The position numbers and the translations under genes are program-made. DNA of 64,000 bases from Coprococcus sp. (GTDB lineage: Bacteria; Bacillota; Clostridia; Lachnospirales; Lachnospiraceae), in NCBI GenBank assembly GCA_017935345.1, contig JAGBHU010000046.1, forward strand, positions 27,334 to 91,333, read 5' to 3'. The stretch's first letter is position 1, and each line of letters begins with the position of its first letter. Below, piece by piece: positions 44,014-53,203 of the stretch. Below the pieces are notes generated by a model. The model saw only the letters and a list, made by a program, of their open reading frames with translations. It searched no databases and was not told the origin of the DNA.

Positions 44014-45402
44014 CTATTTATGACTTTTAATATATTCGTCGATACCCTGTGCCGCAGCCTTTCCTGCACCCATGGCAAGAATAACCGTTGCTGCACCTGT
44101 TACGGCATCACCACCTGCATAAACACCTTCCTTGGTCGTCTTACCGTTTGCCTCATCAGCCACGATACACTTCCACTTGTTTGTTTCAAGTCCTTCCGTC
44201 GTAGATGAAATAAGTGGGTTTGGTGAAGTACCAAGTGACATCACAACGACATCAACTTCCATTGTGTATTCGGAATCAGGAATTACAACAGGACGTCTTC
44301 TTCCGGACTCATCAGGCTCACCAAGCTCCATCTTCACACATTTCATACCGCATACCCAACCGTTTTCATCAGCCAAAATCTCTGTAGGATTGGTCAAAAG
44401 GTCAAATATAATACCCTCCTCCTTCGCATGATGAACTTCCTCAACTCTTGCCGGAAGTTCCTCCTCGGAACGTCTGTATACGATATGTGTCTCTGCACCA
44501 AGTCTGAGTGCTGTTCTTGCAGCATCCATGGCAACATTACCGCCGCCGACTACAGCAACTTTCCTGCCTGCCATAATCGGTGTATTGGAGCCATCTTCAT
44601 ATGCTTTCATAAGGTTACTTCTCGTCAGGTACTCATTAGCAGAAAATACACCGTTTGAATTCTCACCGGGAATACCCATAAACTTAGGAAGGCCTGCTCC
44701 CGAACCGATAAATACGGCATCAAAGCCTTCATCCTCAATCAACGAATCAATCGTAACGGACTTGCCTACCACTACATTGGTCTCAATCTTTACACCGAGT
44801 GCTGTTACATTTTCAATTTCCTTCTTAACCACCGCAGCCTTTGGCAGACGGAATTCAGGAATACCATACACCAATACACCGCCCGGCTCATGCAGCGCTT
44901 CAAATATTGTTACATCATAACCCATCTTTGCCAAATCTCCGGCACAGGTCAGACCCGAAGGGCCTGAACCGATTACAGCCACCTTATAACCGTTCTTCTC
45001 TTTGGCAGGCTCAGGCTTAATACCGTTTTCTCTTGCCCAGTCAGCCACAAAACGCTCCAGCTTACCAATCGATACAGGGTCGCCCTTGATACCTCTGATA
45101 CATTTTCCCTCACACTGTGTCTCCTGAGGGCATACACGTCCGCAGACTGCCGGAAGTGCCGACGATTTGCTGATAATATTAAAAGCTTCTGCGAAGTTAC
45201 CCTCTTTCACCTGCGCAATAAATGCAGGAATATCAATTGCGACAGGACAGCCTCCCACACATGGTTTATTCTTACAGTTTATACATCTTGCAGCCTCTGC
45301 CATTGCTTCCTCTGCACTATACCCATAACAAACTTCTTCAAAGTTTTTTGCTCTCTTCTCTGCTTCCTGTTCACGAACAGGTACCTTTGTCATTACGTCC
45401 AT
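44014..45402 (-). CDS. NfnB / GltA-like NADPH flavoprotein with Fe-S clusters
   Basis: The 462-residue protein has N-terminal cysteine clusters (CINCKNKPCVGGCPV and CGRVCPQETQCEGKC), an FAD/NAD fold (VAVIGSGPSGLTCAGDLAKMG) and an NADPH site (VAVVGGGNVAMDAARTALRLG). Alone it would be called glutamate synthase small subunit. Paired with the upstream FAD/[2Fe-2S] subunit it fits NfnB of the electron-bifurcating NADH-ferredoxin:NADP oxidoreductase. The two genes overlap by the bases TAATG. Confidence 0.92.
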   Translation of the reverse strand: MDVMTKVPVREQEAEKRAKNFEEVCYGYSAEEAMAEAARCINCKNKPCVGGCPVAIDIPAFIAQVKEGNFAEAFNIISKSSALPAVCGRVCPQETQCEGKCIRGIKGDPVSIGKLERFVADWARENGIKPEPAKEKNGYKVAVIGSGPSGLTCAGDLAKMGYDVTIFEALHEPGGVLVYGIPEFRLPKAAVVKKEIENVTALGVKIETNVVVGKSVTIDSLIEDEGFDAVFIGSGAGLPKFMGIPGENSNGVFSANEYLTRSNLMKAYEDGSNTPIMAGRKVAVVGGGNVAMDAARTALRLGAETHIVYRRSEEELPARVEEVHHAKEEGIIFDLLTNPTEILADENGWVCGMKCVKMELGEPDESGRRRPVVIPDSEYTMEVDVVVMSLGTSPNPLISSTTEGLETNKWKCIVADEANGKTTKEGVYAGGDAVTGAATVILAMGAGKAAAQGIDEYIKSHK

Positions 45403-46289
45403 TATTTGTCACCTCCACAATTTCCGCATCCTCCGTGGTGGGTTGCTCCTTCTTTTGCAGCCAGATAAGCTCTGCCCTCTGCTGTCTTGTAAATCTGCTG
45501 ACGCTTCATAGCCTCGTCAAAGTTTACTTTGTGTCCGTCAAACTCAGGACCGTCTACACAGGCGAATTTCACTTCATCGCCTACGGTAACACGACATGCT
45601 CCACACATACCCGTACCGTCTACCATAATCGGATTCAGGCTGACAACAGTCGGAATCTCAAGCTCCTTTGTAAGCTTACAGACAAACTTCATCATAATCA
45701 TCGGTCCAATCGCTATACAAACATCATATTGATTTCCGGCATCCACAAGCTTCTGAATTTCATTTGTAACAACACCCTTGCTTCCATATGAACCATCGTC
45801 CGTTGTTATGTAAAGATTTCCGGCAACAGCCTTCATCTGTTCCTCAAGGATAATCAAATCCTTTGTTCTGCCGCCGATGATTACATCAGCAGACACGCCC
45901 TGCTCATGCAGCCATTTTACCTGTGGGTATACCGGAGCCGTTCCGACACCACCTGCAACAAATAATATCTTTTTATTCTTAAGTGTATCAATATCCTCAT
46001 TCACAAGCTCGGAAGGGCAGCCAAGCGGTCCCACAAAATCGGTAAATGAATCTCCTGTCTTCAGACTGCTCATCATCTCGGTAGCCGCACCTACCACCTG
46101 AAATACGATTGTAATCGTTCCCTTTTCTCTTGAATAATCACAGATTGTAAGCGGTATTCTCTCTCCGTCCTCAGAATCTCTTACAATTACAAACTGTCCC
46201 GGCAGACATGTTTTTGCTACTCTTGGTGCTTCAACATCCATGAGATAGATACTGTCTGTCAATGATTCTACTTTCAAAATATTATACAC
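45402..46289 (-). CDS. NfnA-like FAD/[2Fe-2S] subunit (ferredoxin-NADP reductase type)
   Basis: I choose a GTG at 46289, eight bases after AAAGGACGG, giving 295 residues that begin at the conserved YNILKVESL. It has the FAD/NAD oxidoreductase fold (GQFVIVRDSEDGERIPLTI, FVAGGVGTAPVYPQVKWL) and the Cys set of a [2Fe-2S] centre (GMCGACRVTVGDEVKFACVDGP). A Gly/Cys/His-rich tail (HHGGCGNCGGDK) is added. With the downstream gene it links NADH, NADPH and ferredoxin pools. Confidence 0.9.
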   Translation of the reverse strand: MYNILKVESLTDSIYLMDVEAPRVAKTCLPGQFVIVRDSEDGERIPLTICDYSREKGTITIVFQVVGAATEMMSSLKTGDSFTDFVGPLGCPSELVNEDIDTLKNKKILFVAGGVGTAPVYPQVKWLHEQGVSADVIIGGRTKDLIILEEQMKAVAGNLYITTDDGSYGSKGVVTNEIQKLVDAGNQYDVCIAIGPMIMMKFVCKLTKELEIPTVVSLNPIMVDGTGMCGACRVTVGDEVKFACVDGPEFDGHKVNFDEAMKRQQIYKTAEGRAYLAAKEGATHHGGCGNCGGDK

Positions 46290-46360
46290 GTTGTTATCCG
46301 TCCTTTCTCTGACCCCCGGATATGGAGGAGTATAGTAAATAAATCCTGTTAAGTATAACA

Positions 46361-46404
46361 CTAAAAGGTCCTATCTGGCAATCGCCTAATAGAACCTTTT
46401 TCGA
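46361..46404. terminator. Terminator between the Tudor-like and nfnA-like genes
   Basis: AAAAGGTCCTAT pairs with ATAGAACCTTTTT (one mismatch) around a 14-base loop; T-runs follow on both strands. Confidence 0.75.
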
Positions 46405-46433
46405 AAAAACTGTTTCCAATTACAAGTATGCTG

Positions 46434-46733
46434 CTACTTCTTTTTCTGCTTCAAAAGCCGTTCCTGTTTTCTCCGTTTCTCTGCTTCCATATAAAGCAGT
46501 CTTTTCATATTGTTGATTCGAAGCTCCTCTGCCTTGGCAGAAGTCAGCTCCTCCGCCACTCTTGCCTGTGCATCCTGATTGTGGAAATTTAAAAACTTCT
46601 CAAAAACTCCCGGATAGGAAAATGTTTTCTCCAGATTTTGCGTGTAAAATACAATCTTAATATGTGTTCCGTCACATTCCAAAACATTACCTTCACCAAA
46701 TTTCACATGATTTACTTTTTCATTCTCAAACAT
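46434..46733 (-). CDS. Small Tudor-like protein with basic coiled-coil tail
   Basis: The 99-residue product begins VNHVKFGEGNVLECDGTHIKIVF, the Tudor/SH3-like fold seen at the C-terminus of PcrA/UvrD helicases and in other nucleic-acid enzymes. The second half is helical and ends KRRKQERLLKQKKK. It may bind RNA polymerase or nucleic acid. Function is unknown. Confidence 0.7.
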   Translation of the reverse strand: MFENEKVNHVKFGEGNVLECDGTHIKIVFYTQNLEKTFSYPGVFEKFLNFHNQDAQARVAEELTSAKAEELRINNMKRLLYMEAEKRRKQERLLKQKKK

Positions 46734-46859
46734 ACCATCTTCCTCTCAATACTCTTACCTACGTCCTACATCCTAATTATTGCCAAATATTTGCAATATC
46801 AATCATCAGAAAACAAAACCATCGCTTGTGAACGTCTAAAATCTTCATGCTCCCTGGCA

Positions 46860-46900
46860 AAAAAGAACCGTCTCAACATAAATGTAGAACGGTTCATTTT
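46860..46900 (-). terminator. Terminator downstream of ptsI
   Basis: GAACCGT pairs with ACGGTTC across a 17-base loop with extra inner pairs. On the minus strand it is followed by CTTTTTTG, about 120 bases after the ptsI stop. The rest of the 46734-47020 gap is AT-rich without a gene. Confidence 0.7.
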
Positions 46901-47020
46901 TATTTCAATATTATATTAACAAATTTTTTTAATGAAAATCCAGTTGTTTTTTTATGATTTCTGAATTTCGTCAATTTATGCTACATATGTCCTGCAAATT
47001 TATCTATTTTTACCCAAGTA

Positions 47021-48736
47021 TCATTTTACATTTGCCTTTAACAATGCAGCAACCTCTTCTTCCGTAGACAAAGCCAATGCCTGTTCTGCCAGTTTATCCG
47101 CTTCTGCCTTAGACCATTTGGAAATGGTACTTCTTGTTGACAGGACAGATGATGCACTTACACTATATTCTCCAAGTCCAAAGGATATCAGAAGTGGAAT
47201 TAAAAGTGTATCCGCAGCAGCCTCACCACACATACCAACCATGATACCCGCCTTGTTTCCTGCTTCAATAATATTTTTCATGGAACGAAGTACGGCAGGA
47301 TGATATGCGGAATACAGATATGCAACCTTGGCATTTCCTCTGTCAACAGCCATCGTATACTGTGTCAAATCATTCGTTCCGATACTGAAGAAATCCGCTT
47401 CCCCTGCAAGCAAATCCGCAATCAGGCTTGCCGCAGGTGTCTCCATCATAACACCTACTTGTATATCCTTATTATAAGCAATTCCTGCTTTGTCTAATTC
47501 CTGCTTCAACTCGCCTACAAGCTGTTTTACTTTTCTTATTTCTTCAACACCTGTTACAAGCGGAACCATAATCTTAATGTCTCCGTATGCACTGGCACGA
47601 AGCAGCGCTCTCAGCTGTACCTTGTATGATTCTTCATTTGCCAGGCAATATCTGACAGCCCTGAAGCCCAAAAACGGATTTTCCTCTTTTTCCAGCCCTA
47701 AATACGGAATATCCTTGTCACCACCCACATCAAGTGTACGGATGATAACCTCTCTGCCGTTCATAATCTCGGCAGCTTTTTTATATGCCTCAAATTGCTG
47801 TTCCTCTGAAGGAAGCGAATCAGCACCCATAAACAAAAATTCTGTACGGAACAGACCAACGCCCTCTCCGTCTCCGGAAACAACAGCCTCGGCATCTTCC
47901 GGCTTTCCGATATTTCCATAGAGATGCACCTTCGCACCGTCTGCCGTAACCGTCTCCCTGCCTACAAACACCTTAAGACCAGCTTTTTCCTCCAGATAAA
48001 TTTCTTTCTTCTTCTGATATTCTGTTATTTCTTCATCCGAAGGTTCTATAATGCAATTTCCCTCACAGCCATCCACAGCAAGAACCATGCCGTCCGATAC
48101 CATGGAAAGAACATTGTCAACACTTAAAACCGCCGGAATCTCAAGTGCTCTGGCAAGTATTGCAGAATGCGAGGTTTTTCCTCCAAGCTCCGTCACAATA
48201 CCTGCTACGTTTTCCTTTACGATTCCTGCCGTCATGGACGGTGTGAGGTCTTTTGCCACCAAAACCGTACCTGCAGGTACTTCACTAATATTGATATCAG
48301 GTGTTCCTGTTAAAATTTTAAGAAGACGAACCCTGATATCTCCTATATCGGTTGCTCTCTGTTTAGTCAGCTCATCATCCACCTGTGAAAACATCGTAAT
48401 AAACATGTCACACACGCTGTCCACTGCTGCCTCTGCGCAGTTTCCGGAGTTTATCATTCCCTTTATCTCATCCTGCATAAAAGGGTCAGAAAGCATTAAG
48501 ATATGACCTTCTAAAATCTCCGCGTTATGTTCGCCCACACGCTCTCTCATGGCATCTGCCATGCCCTGCGTCTTTTCTACAAATACCCGGACCGCATCCT
48601 CAAATCTCTTGATTTCAGATTCTGTATCCGTTATTTCTACTGATACGTATTCTGGCTTTCCTTCACTTATAATGACAGCCCTGCCTACACCATAGCCTGC
48701 CGAACCACCTATACCTTTTAACATATAATCATTCAC
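47021..48736 (-). CDS. ptsI: PTS enzyme I
   Basis: The 571-residue protein has the HPr-binding and phosphohistidine region (GGKTSHSAILARALEIPAV) and the PEP-binding barrel (REVIIRTLDVGGDK, GFRAVRYCLANEE, FSIGTNDLTQYTMAVDR, VGMCGEAAADT). It passes phosphate from PEP to HPr. Start is at MNDYMLKG or, four codons later, at MLKG. It is last in the fructose PTS cluster. Confidence 0.96.
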   Translation of the reverse strand: MNDYMLKGIGGSAGYGVGRAVIISEGKPEYVSVEITDTESEIKRFEDAVRVFVEKTQGMADAMRERVGEHNAEILEGHILMLSDPFMQDEIKGMINSGNCAEAAVDSVCDMFITMFSQVDDELTKQRATDIGDIRVRLLKILTGTPDINISEVPAGTVLVAKDLTPSMTAGIVKENVAGIVTELGGKTSHSAILARALEIPAVLSVDNVLSMVSDGMVLAVDGCEGNCIIEPSDEEITEYQKKKEIYLEEKAGLKVFVGRETVTADGAKVHLYGNIGKPEDAEAVVSGDGEGVGLFRTEFLFMGADSLPSEEQQFEAYKKAAEIMNGREVIIRTLDVGGDKDIPYLGLEKEENPFLGFRAVRYCLANEESYKVQLRALLRASAYGDIKIMVPLVTGVEEIRKVKQLVGELKQELDKAGIAYNKDIQVGVMMETPAASLIADLLAGEADFFSIGTNDLTQYTMAVDRGNAKVAYLYSAYHPAVLRSMKNIIEAGNKAGIMVGMCGEAAADTLLIPLLISFGLGEYSVSASSVLSTRSTISKWSKAEADKLAEQALALSTEEEVAALLKANVK

Positions 48737-48804
48737 CCCTCGTACACAAATCCTGCCACCGAAAAATATCGGTTAAAGACCTTTCAAACAAATCAACGGG
48801 TTTA

Positions 48805-49068
48805 CTATTCTCCCAAGCCGGATTCAATCAATGATACCGCCTGATTCAGTGCTTCCTGTTCATCTGAACCGGAACACTCCACTGTAAGCTCCGTACCACA
48901 TTTGATGCAAGCCGCAATAATATGCATCACACTCTTTGCATTGATTTTCTTTCCCTGCACATCCAAGAAAATATCTGATTCAAACTTTGTCATTTCCTTT
49001 GCAAACATTCCTGCCGGTCTCATATGAAGTCCCTGTGCATTAACGATTTTTACTGTTTTTGATACCAT
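48805..49068 (-). CDS. ptsH: HPr phosphocarrier protein
   Basis: The 87-residue protein has phosphorylated His15 in GLHMRPAG and a regulatory Ser46 in NAKSVMHIIA, so HPr-kinase-type catabolite control is possible. It lies between fruA and ptsI. The start follows AGGAGA. Confidence 0.97.
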   Translation of the reverse strand: MVSKTVKIVNAQGLHMRPAGMFAKEMTKFESDIFLDVQGKKINAKSVMHIIAACIKCGTELTVECSGSDEQEALNQAVSLIESGLGE

Positions 49069-49171
49069 AATTCATTCTCCTTCTACATACTATATTTGCC
49101 TCTATACAGGCTGCTTATATTTTTAATATTCATTCCGCCGCTTTCCGGCTGTCTTTTATAACTTCTGTCTC

Positions 49172-49206
49172 CACTATATCAGACGGACAGTCCATCTGAT
49201 ATAGTT
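49172..49206. repeat. Perfect dyad between fruA and ptsH
   Basis: ACTATATCAGA (49173-49183) pairs with TCTGATATAGT (49195-49205); inner GGAC and GTCC also pair. It lacks a T-run after it on the minus strand. It could be a processing site that sets the fruA:ptsH ratio, or an operator. Confidence 0.6.
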
Positions 49207-49233
49207 TTGAACAAATTTTTTATTTACATTCAT

Positions 49234-51273
49234 TTATGCCACATTTTTCTTAATCAGTCCGAGCATGATTGCCGTAATTGCCGAACCAACCAGCCATGAG
49301 ACAATATATAACAACGGATTTCCCACAGTTGCAAATACGAACAATCCTCCATGCGGTGCCATCAGCGTACATTTAAATGCTGCTGAAAGTCCGCCTGCCA
49401 CACCTGCACCTACCAGCGTACACGGAATGACATGTAATGGGTCTGCTGCCGCAAATGGTATAGCACCCTCTGTGATGAAGGAACAACCCATAACGATATT
49501 GGATACCGCCGAGCCTCTCTCAGCCTCTGTAAACTTCTTTGGAAACAGTTTGCAGGCAACTGCAATACCAATCGGAGGCACCATACCACCTACCATAATC
49601 GCTGCCATCGCTATATAACAAGCCTGAACTGCCGTATCACTCTGTGATGCACCGTTTGCAACAAGGTCTGCCGCTGTAGCCAGCATACCTGTACCAAATA
49701 CATAAGCCGCTTTATTAATCGGGCCACCCATATCAATCGCCATCATGGCACCGAGTATCAGACCTAACAAGGTAAGAAGATTCTTATCTGCCAGTGAAGA
49801 AAGCATATTGCTCAGGCCTGTATTAATTAATCCGATAATCGGATTAAAAATAAATACCATAAGAATACCGATGAGTAAAATACCGACAAGCGGATAAATC
49901 AGAGTCGGTTTGATTCCCTCTAAGGATTTCGGGAACTTTGAGCAAAGCTTCTTTAAGAACAGTACAATAAATCCTGCCAGGAAACCTGCTACAATACCAC
50001 CTAAAAATCCTGATACCGTATTTCCTCCGCCTTCGCCTACAAACGCAAACTTTGATACGAAAGACTGGAAGCCGCCCAGTTCCTCATTTGCCCATACATA
50101 ACTTAATACTGCCGCATTACCTGACGATGCCAGAAGTCCGCCTGTAAAGCCGACTGCAAGACCCGGTCTGTCTGCAATAGAATAAGCAATGTATCCTGCC
50201 AGAACAGGCACCATAAGTCCCATCGCCTTATCACCTACAAATTTGAAGAAGGCTGAAAGCGGTGTACATGTACCAAAGTTTCCTCCGCCTGTTGAACCAT
50301 AGCCGCAAATCGTATCAATCAGAAATGCCAGTGCAATCATAATACCGCCGCCGATAACGAACGGAAGCATATGGGATACACCACTCATCAAATGCTTATA
50401 AACCTGACTTCCTACGCTGCCGCCGGATGCAGTTTCTTCCTTTTTACCGCCTTCCTCATGGTACACAGGTACCTTGCCATCTACAATCTTTTGAATCAGC
50501 TCTTCCGGCTTATGAATACCGTCTGCCACCTTGGTAAACAGAACCGGTTTCCCGTCAAATCGCGCCGTCTCTACATTCTTATCCGCCGCTATAATAATAC
50601 CGTCACAATTTGCAATCTCTTCTGCAGTCAGTCTGTTCTTCACACCGCCTGAACCGTTTGTCTCTGCCTTCAACGGATAACCCAGCTCTTCGCCCTTTTT
50701 CTCAAGTGCCTCGGCTGCCATAAATGTATGGGCTATGCCTGTAGGACATGCCGTAACCGCAAGAACGCGATATCCCTTTTTCTCAGGCTCTGCCGATTTT
50801 TCCTCCGCGCCGAATTTCTCATCTTCGTATTTATCACATATCTTCAAAAATTCGTCCTTGTTCTTTGCTGCCAAAAGCTCTGCACGGAAGCCTTCATCCA
50901 TCAGAAGCATACTCAATCTGGATAAAACCTCCAAATGAACATCTCCGCCTTTTTCCGGTGCTGCAATCATAAAGAACAGATTGGATGGAGCTCCATCTAA
51001 CGCATCATAATCTACACCGTTTGGAACTACCATCGCAGCAAGTCCCGGTCTTTTTACCGCTGCATTTTTAGAATGAGGAATTGCAATTCCTTCTCCGATA
51101 GCGGTTGAACCTTCTGATTCACGCTTTAATATTCCTTCCTTAAAAGCAGCCTTATCCGTGATATTTCCCGACTTTTTATGCAGCTCAACCATATAATCTA
51201 TTGCTGCATCTTTGGAATCCAGAGAAACATTCAGTGCGATTCCTTCTTTTTTCAAAAGCTCTGTAATTCTCAT
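49234..51273 (-). CDS. fruA: PTS fructose transporter, IIA-IIB-IIC fusion
   Basis: From the ATG at 51273 (AGGAGG upstream) the protein has 679 residues. Order: IIA with active H67 in GIAIPHSKN, IIB with the phospho-Cys in VTACPTGIAHTFMAAEAL, and a IIC membrane domain. It imports fructose as fructose 1-phosphate. It lies downstream of fruK. Confidence 0.96.
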   Translation of the reverse strand: MRITELLKKEGIALNVSLDSKDAAIDYMVELHKKSGNITDKAAFKEGILKRESEGSTAIGEGIAIPHSKNAAVKRPGLAAMVVPNGVDYDALDGAPSNLFFMIAAPEKGGDVHLEVLSRLSMLLMDEGFRAELLAAKNKDEFLKICDKYEDEKFGAEEKSAEPEKKGYRVLAVTACPTGIAHTFMAAEALEKKGEELGYPLKAETNGSGGVKNRLTAEEIANCDGIIIAADKNVETARFDGKPVLFTKVADGIHKPEELIQKIVDGKVPVYHEEGGKKEETASGGSVGSQVYKHLMSGVSHMLPFVIGGGIMIALAFLIDTICGYGSTGGGNFGTCTPLSAFFKFVGDKAMGLMVPVLAGYIAYSIADRPGLAVGFTGGLLASSGNAAVLSYVWANEELGGFQSFVSKFAFVGEGGGNTVSGFLGGIVAGFLAGFIVLFLKKLCSKFPKSLEGIKPTLIYPLVGILLIGILMVFIFNPIIGLINTGLSNMLSSLADKNLLTLLGLILGAMMAIDMGGPINKAAYVFGTGMLATAADLVANGASQSDTAVQACYIAMAAIMVGGMVPPIGIAVACKLFPKKFTEAERGSAVSNIVMGCSFITEGAIPFAAADPLHVIPCTLVGAGVAGGLSAAFKCTLMAPHGGLFVFATVGNPLLYIVSWLVGSAITAIMLGLIKKNVA

Positions 51274-51286
51274 ATGCACTTCCTCC

Positions 51287-52189
51287 TTATAAATCTTTAT
51301 ATAGTTCTTCTACCTTATCCCGTGAAGCCAGCCCTTCCGAAAATGCCGTAGCACTTCCTGTGGCGGTTCCAAATTTCAATGCTTCAAGGTAGTTATGGTC
51401 TTTAAAATAACTTGCAATAAATCCTGCTACCATTGAGTCTCCTGCTCCCACAGAATTAATTACCGTTCCGGACGGCACCCCCATTCTGTACCGTTCTCCT
51501 GTTTCCGTTACAAGCATCGAGCCGTCTCCTGCCATGGATACAAGCACGTTTCTTGCGCCAAGCTCCTGAAGTTTTCTTGCATATACTTCAATTTCTTCAT
51601 CCGATTTCAACGTTACACCAAACATCTCCGAAAGCTCATGGTTATTTGGCTTAATCAGAAACGGATGATATTTCAGAACATTAAGCAGCAAATCCTTTGT
51701 AGCATCCACTACAATATCAACCTTCTTATCTGCCAGACTTTCCATAATGGTTTCATAGATATCCGATGGCAAAGCCGCAGGAATCGTACCTGCAAGCACA
51801 AGACAATCACCATCTTCTATCTGAGAAAGCTTCTCAAACATCCGGTTCAGCTCTGCTTCCCCAATAGCCGGACCCTGACCATTGATTTCTGTTTCTTCAC
51901 CTGCCTTGATTTTGACATTGATTCGGCTCATTCCTTCCCTTAAAGAAATGAAATCGGTTGTTACGCCCAAGGCTTTCACACCTTCCTCTATGGCACGACC
52001 TGTAAAACCTGCCACGTAACCAAGGGCTATGGAATCTACCCCCAGATTCTTCAATACGGTAGATACATTGATTCCTTTTCCGCCATAGAAAACAGCCTCG
52101 CTGCTGCTTCTGTTTACCGAACCCAGTTCCAGATTCTCCATCCTTATCACATAATCAAGTGCCGGATTGAAGGTTACTGTGTAAATCAT
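51287..52189 (-). CDS. fruK: 1-phosphofructokinase
   Basis: The 300-residue PfkB-family kinase starts at MIYTVTFNPALDYVI. It has GGKGINVSTVLKNLG and the anion-hole motif INSVGAGDSMVAGF. It phosphorylates fructose 1-phosphate to the bisphosphate. It follows the regulator gene with a short overlap and precedes fruA. Confidence 0.96.
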   Translation of the reverse strand: MIYTVTFNPALDYVIRMENLELGSVNRSSSEAVFYGGKGINVSTVLKNLGVDSIALGYVAGFTGRAIEEGVKALGVTTDFISLREGMSRINVKIKAGEETEINGQGPAIGEAELNRMFEKLSQIEDGDCLVLAGTIPAALPSDIYETIMESLADKKVDIVVDATKDLLLNVLKYHPFLIKPNNHELSEMFGVTLKSDEEIEVYARKLQELGARNVLVSMAGDGSMLVTETGERYRMGVPSGTVINSVGAGDSMVAGFIASYFKDHNYLEALKFGTATGSATAFSEGLASRDKVEELYKDL

Positions 52190-52191
52190 AC

Positions 52192-52938
52192 TTACCATAC
52201 CTCCTTTATAATTGTTGCGTCCTTATATTTATCATTTCTAATTTTATCCGTTATAATACAGGCTTTTTCAATTCCTGAAAAAGTAACTGCCGTTACTTTG
52301 CCAAATTTGCTGCTATCCGCCAGAATAATTCCTGTGTAGGAACGGGACAATGCTTCCATCTTAACCATTGCCTCTTCCACATCAATGGTGGTAAATCCAT
52401 AATCCAGATGAATTCCATTCGTTCCCAAAAAACATTTGGAAAAGTTATATTTCTTCATATTATTCACTGCATCTGCACCTACAATCGCCTCTGTAACAGG
52501 CTTTGCCAAACCGCCTATCATATAGGTTCTCAGCTTCTTATTCATTAAAAGCTGAGCCTGTGGAATTCCATTTGTCACAAATGTTGCTTTGGAATCTTCA
52601 ATAAACTCAATCAGCCACTGCGTAGTAGTTCCTGCATCGATAAAGACAAAATCCTCATCATTTATCATGGTAGATGCATATCTTGCAATTGCTTTTTTCT
52701 CTTCCACATTCATCTGCTTTTTAACGGATACGGCTACTTCACTTGTAATAAATTCCTGTTCAATGGCTGTTGCACCGCCATGTACTTTATTTAGCTTTCC
52801 CTGCTTATCCAGTGTATTCAAATCCCGGCGAATGGTCGATTCCGATGCCCCTACCAGTTCTGTCAATTCTGTAACCGTAATTGCATTTTTGTCTTTTAAA
52901 GCCTCTAAAATGGCTGCAAATCTTTCTTCTGTCAGCAT
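52192..52938 (-). CDS. fruR: DeoR-family fructose operon repressor
   Basis: From the ATG at 52938 (AAGGAGA upstream) the protein has 248 residues. It has a DeoR helix-turn-helix (ITVTELTELVGASESTIRRDLNTL) and a sugar-phosphate-binding C-terminal domain (FIDAGTTTQWLIEF, ILADSSKFGK). Position at the head of fruK-fruA supports FruR. Repeated TGATTGA sites lie in its promoter. Confidence 0.94.
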   Translation of the reverse strand: MLTEERFAAILEALKDKNAITVTELTELVGASESTIRRDLNTLDKQGKLNKVHGGATAIEQEFITSEVAVSVKKQMNVEEKKAIARYASTMINDEDFVFIDAGTTTQWLIEFIEDSKATFVTNGIPQAQLLMNKKLRTYMIGGLAKPVTEAIVGADAVNNMKKYNFSKCFLGTNGIHLDYGFTTIDVEEAMVKMEALSRSYTGIILADSSKFGKVTAVTFSGIEKACIITDKIRNDKYKDATIIKEVW

Positions 52939-53005
52939 ATAATATCTCCTTAAAAAATCATTTGAATTTGTTTTTAATTCCATTATACAGCCAACTTCAT
53001 CCAAA

Positions 53006-53067
53006 TTCAATCACTTTCAATCATTTCTTGTGACTATATTAGCACGGCAATCAGCCATTGTCAATCA
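53006..53067 (-). promoter_or_regulatory. fru operon promoter with repeated TGATTGA sites
   Basis: The minus promoter is TTGACA (53059-53064), 17 bp, TAATAT (53036-53041). TGATTGA or TGATTGC occurs four times (plus-strand intervals 53006-53013, 53016-53023, 53046-53053 and 53060-53067). The first two are 10 bp apart; the last overlaps the -35. These are candidate FruR sites. Confidence 0.75.
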
Positions 53068-53132
53068 TATTTTTGGATTATTTTGATTTTTTTTGACTGT
53101 TTGTGATTTTTTCCAATTTCTGACTGCAATAA

Positions 53133-53177
53133 AAAAACCAGAACAGCTCCATTGATAAAACAGAACTGTTCCGGTCT
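53133..53177 (-). terminator. Terminator after argJ
   Basis: On the minus strand ACCGGAACAG pairs with CTGTTCTGGT, followed by TTTTTTTATTG. Confidence 0.85.
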
Positions 53178-53203
53178 GAATTTACTATTTAAGATATCTG
53201 TCT

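Noticed and set aside
44014..45402. Glutamate synthase small subunit as the primary name
   Set aside because: The neighbour is an NfnA-type subunit and no large subunit is present.
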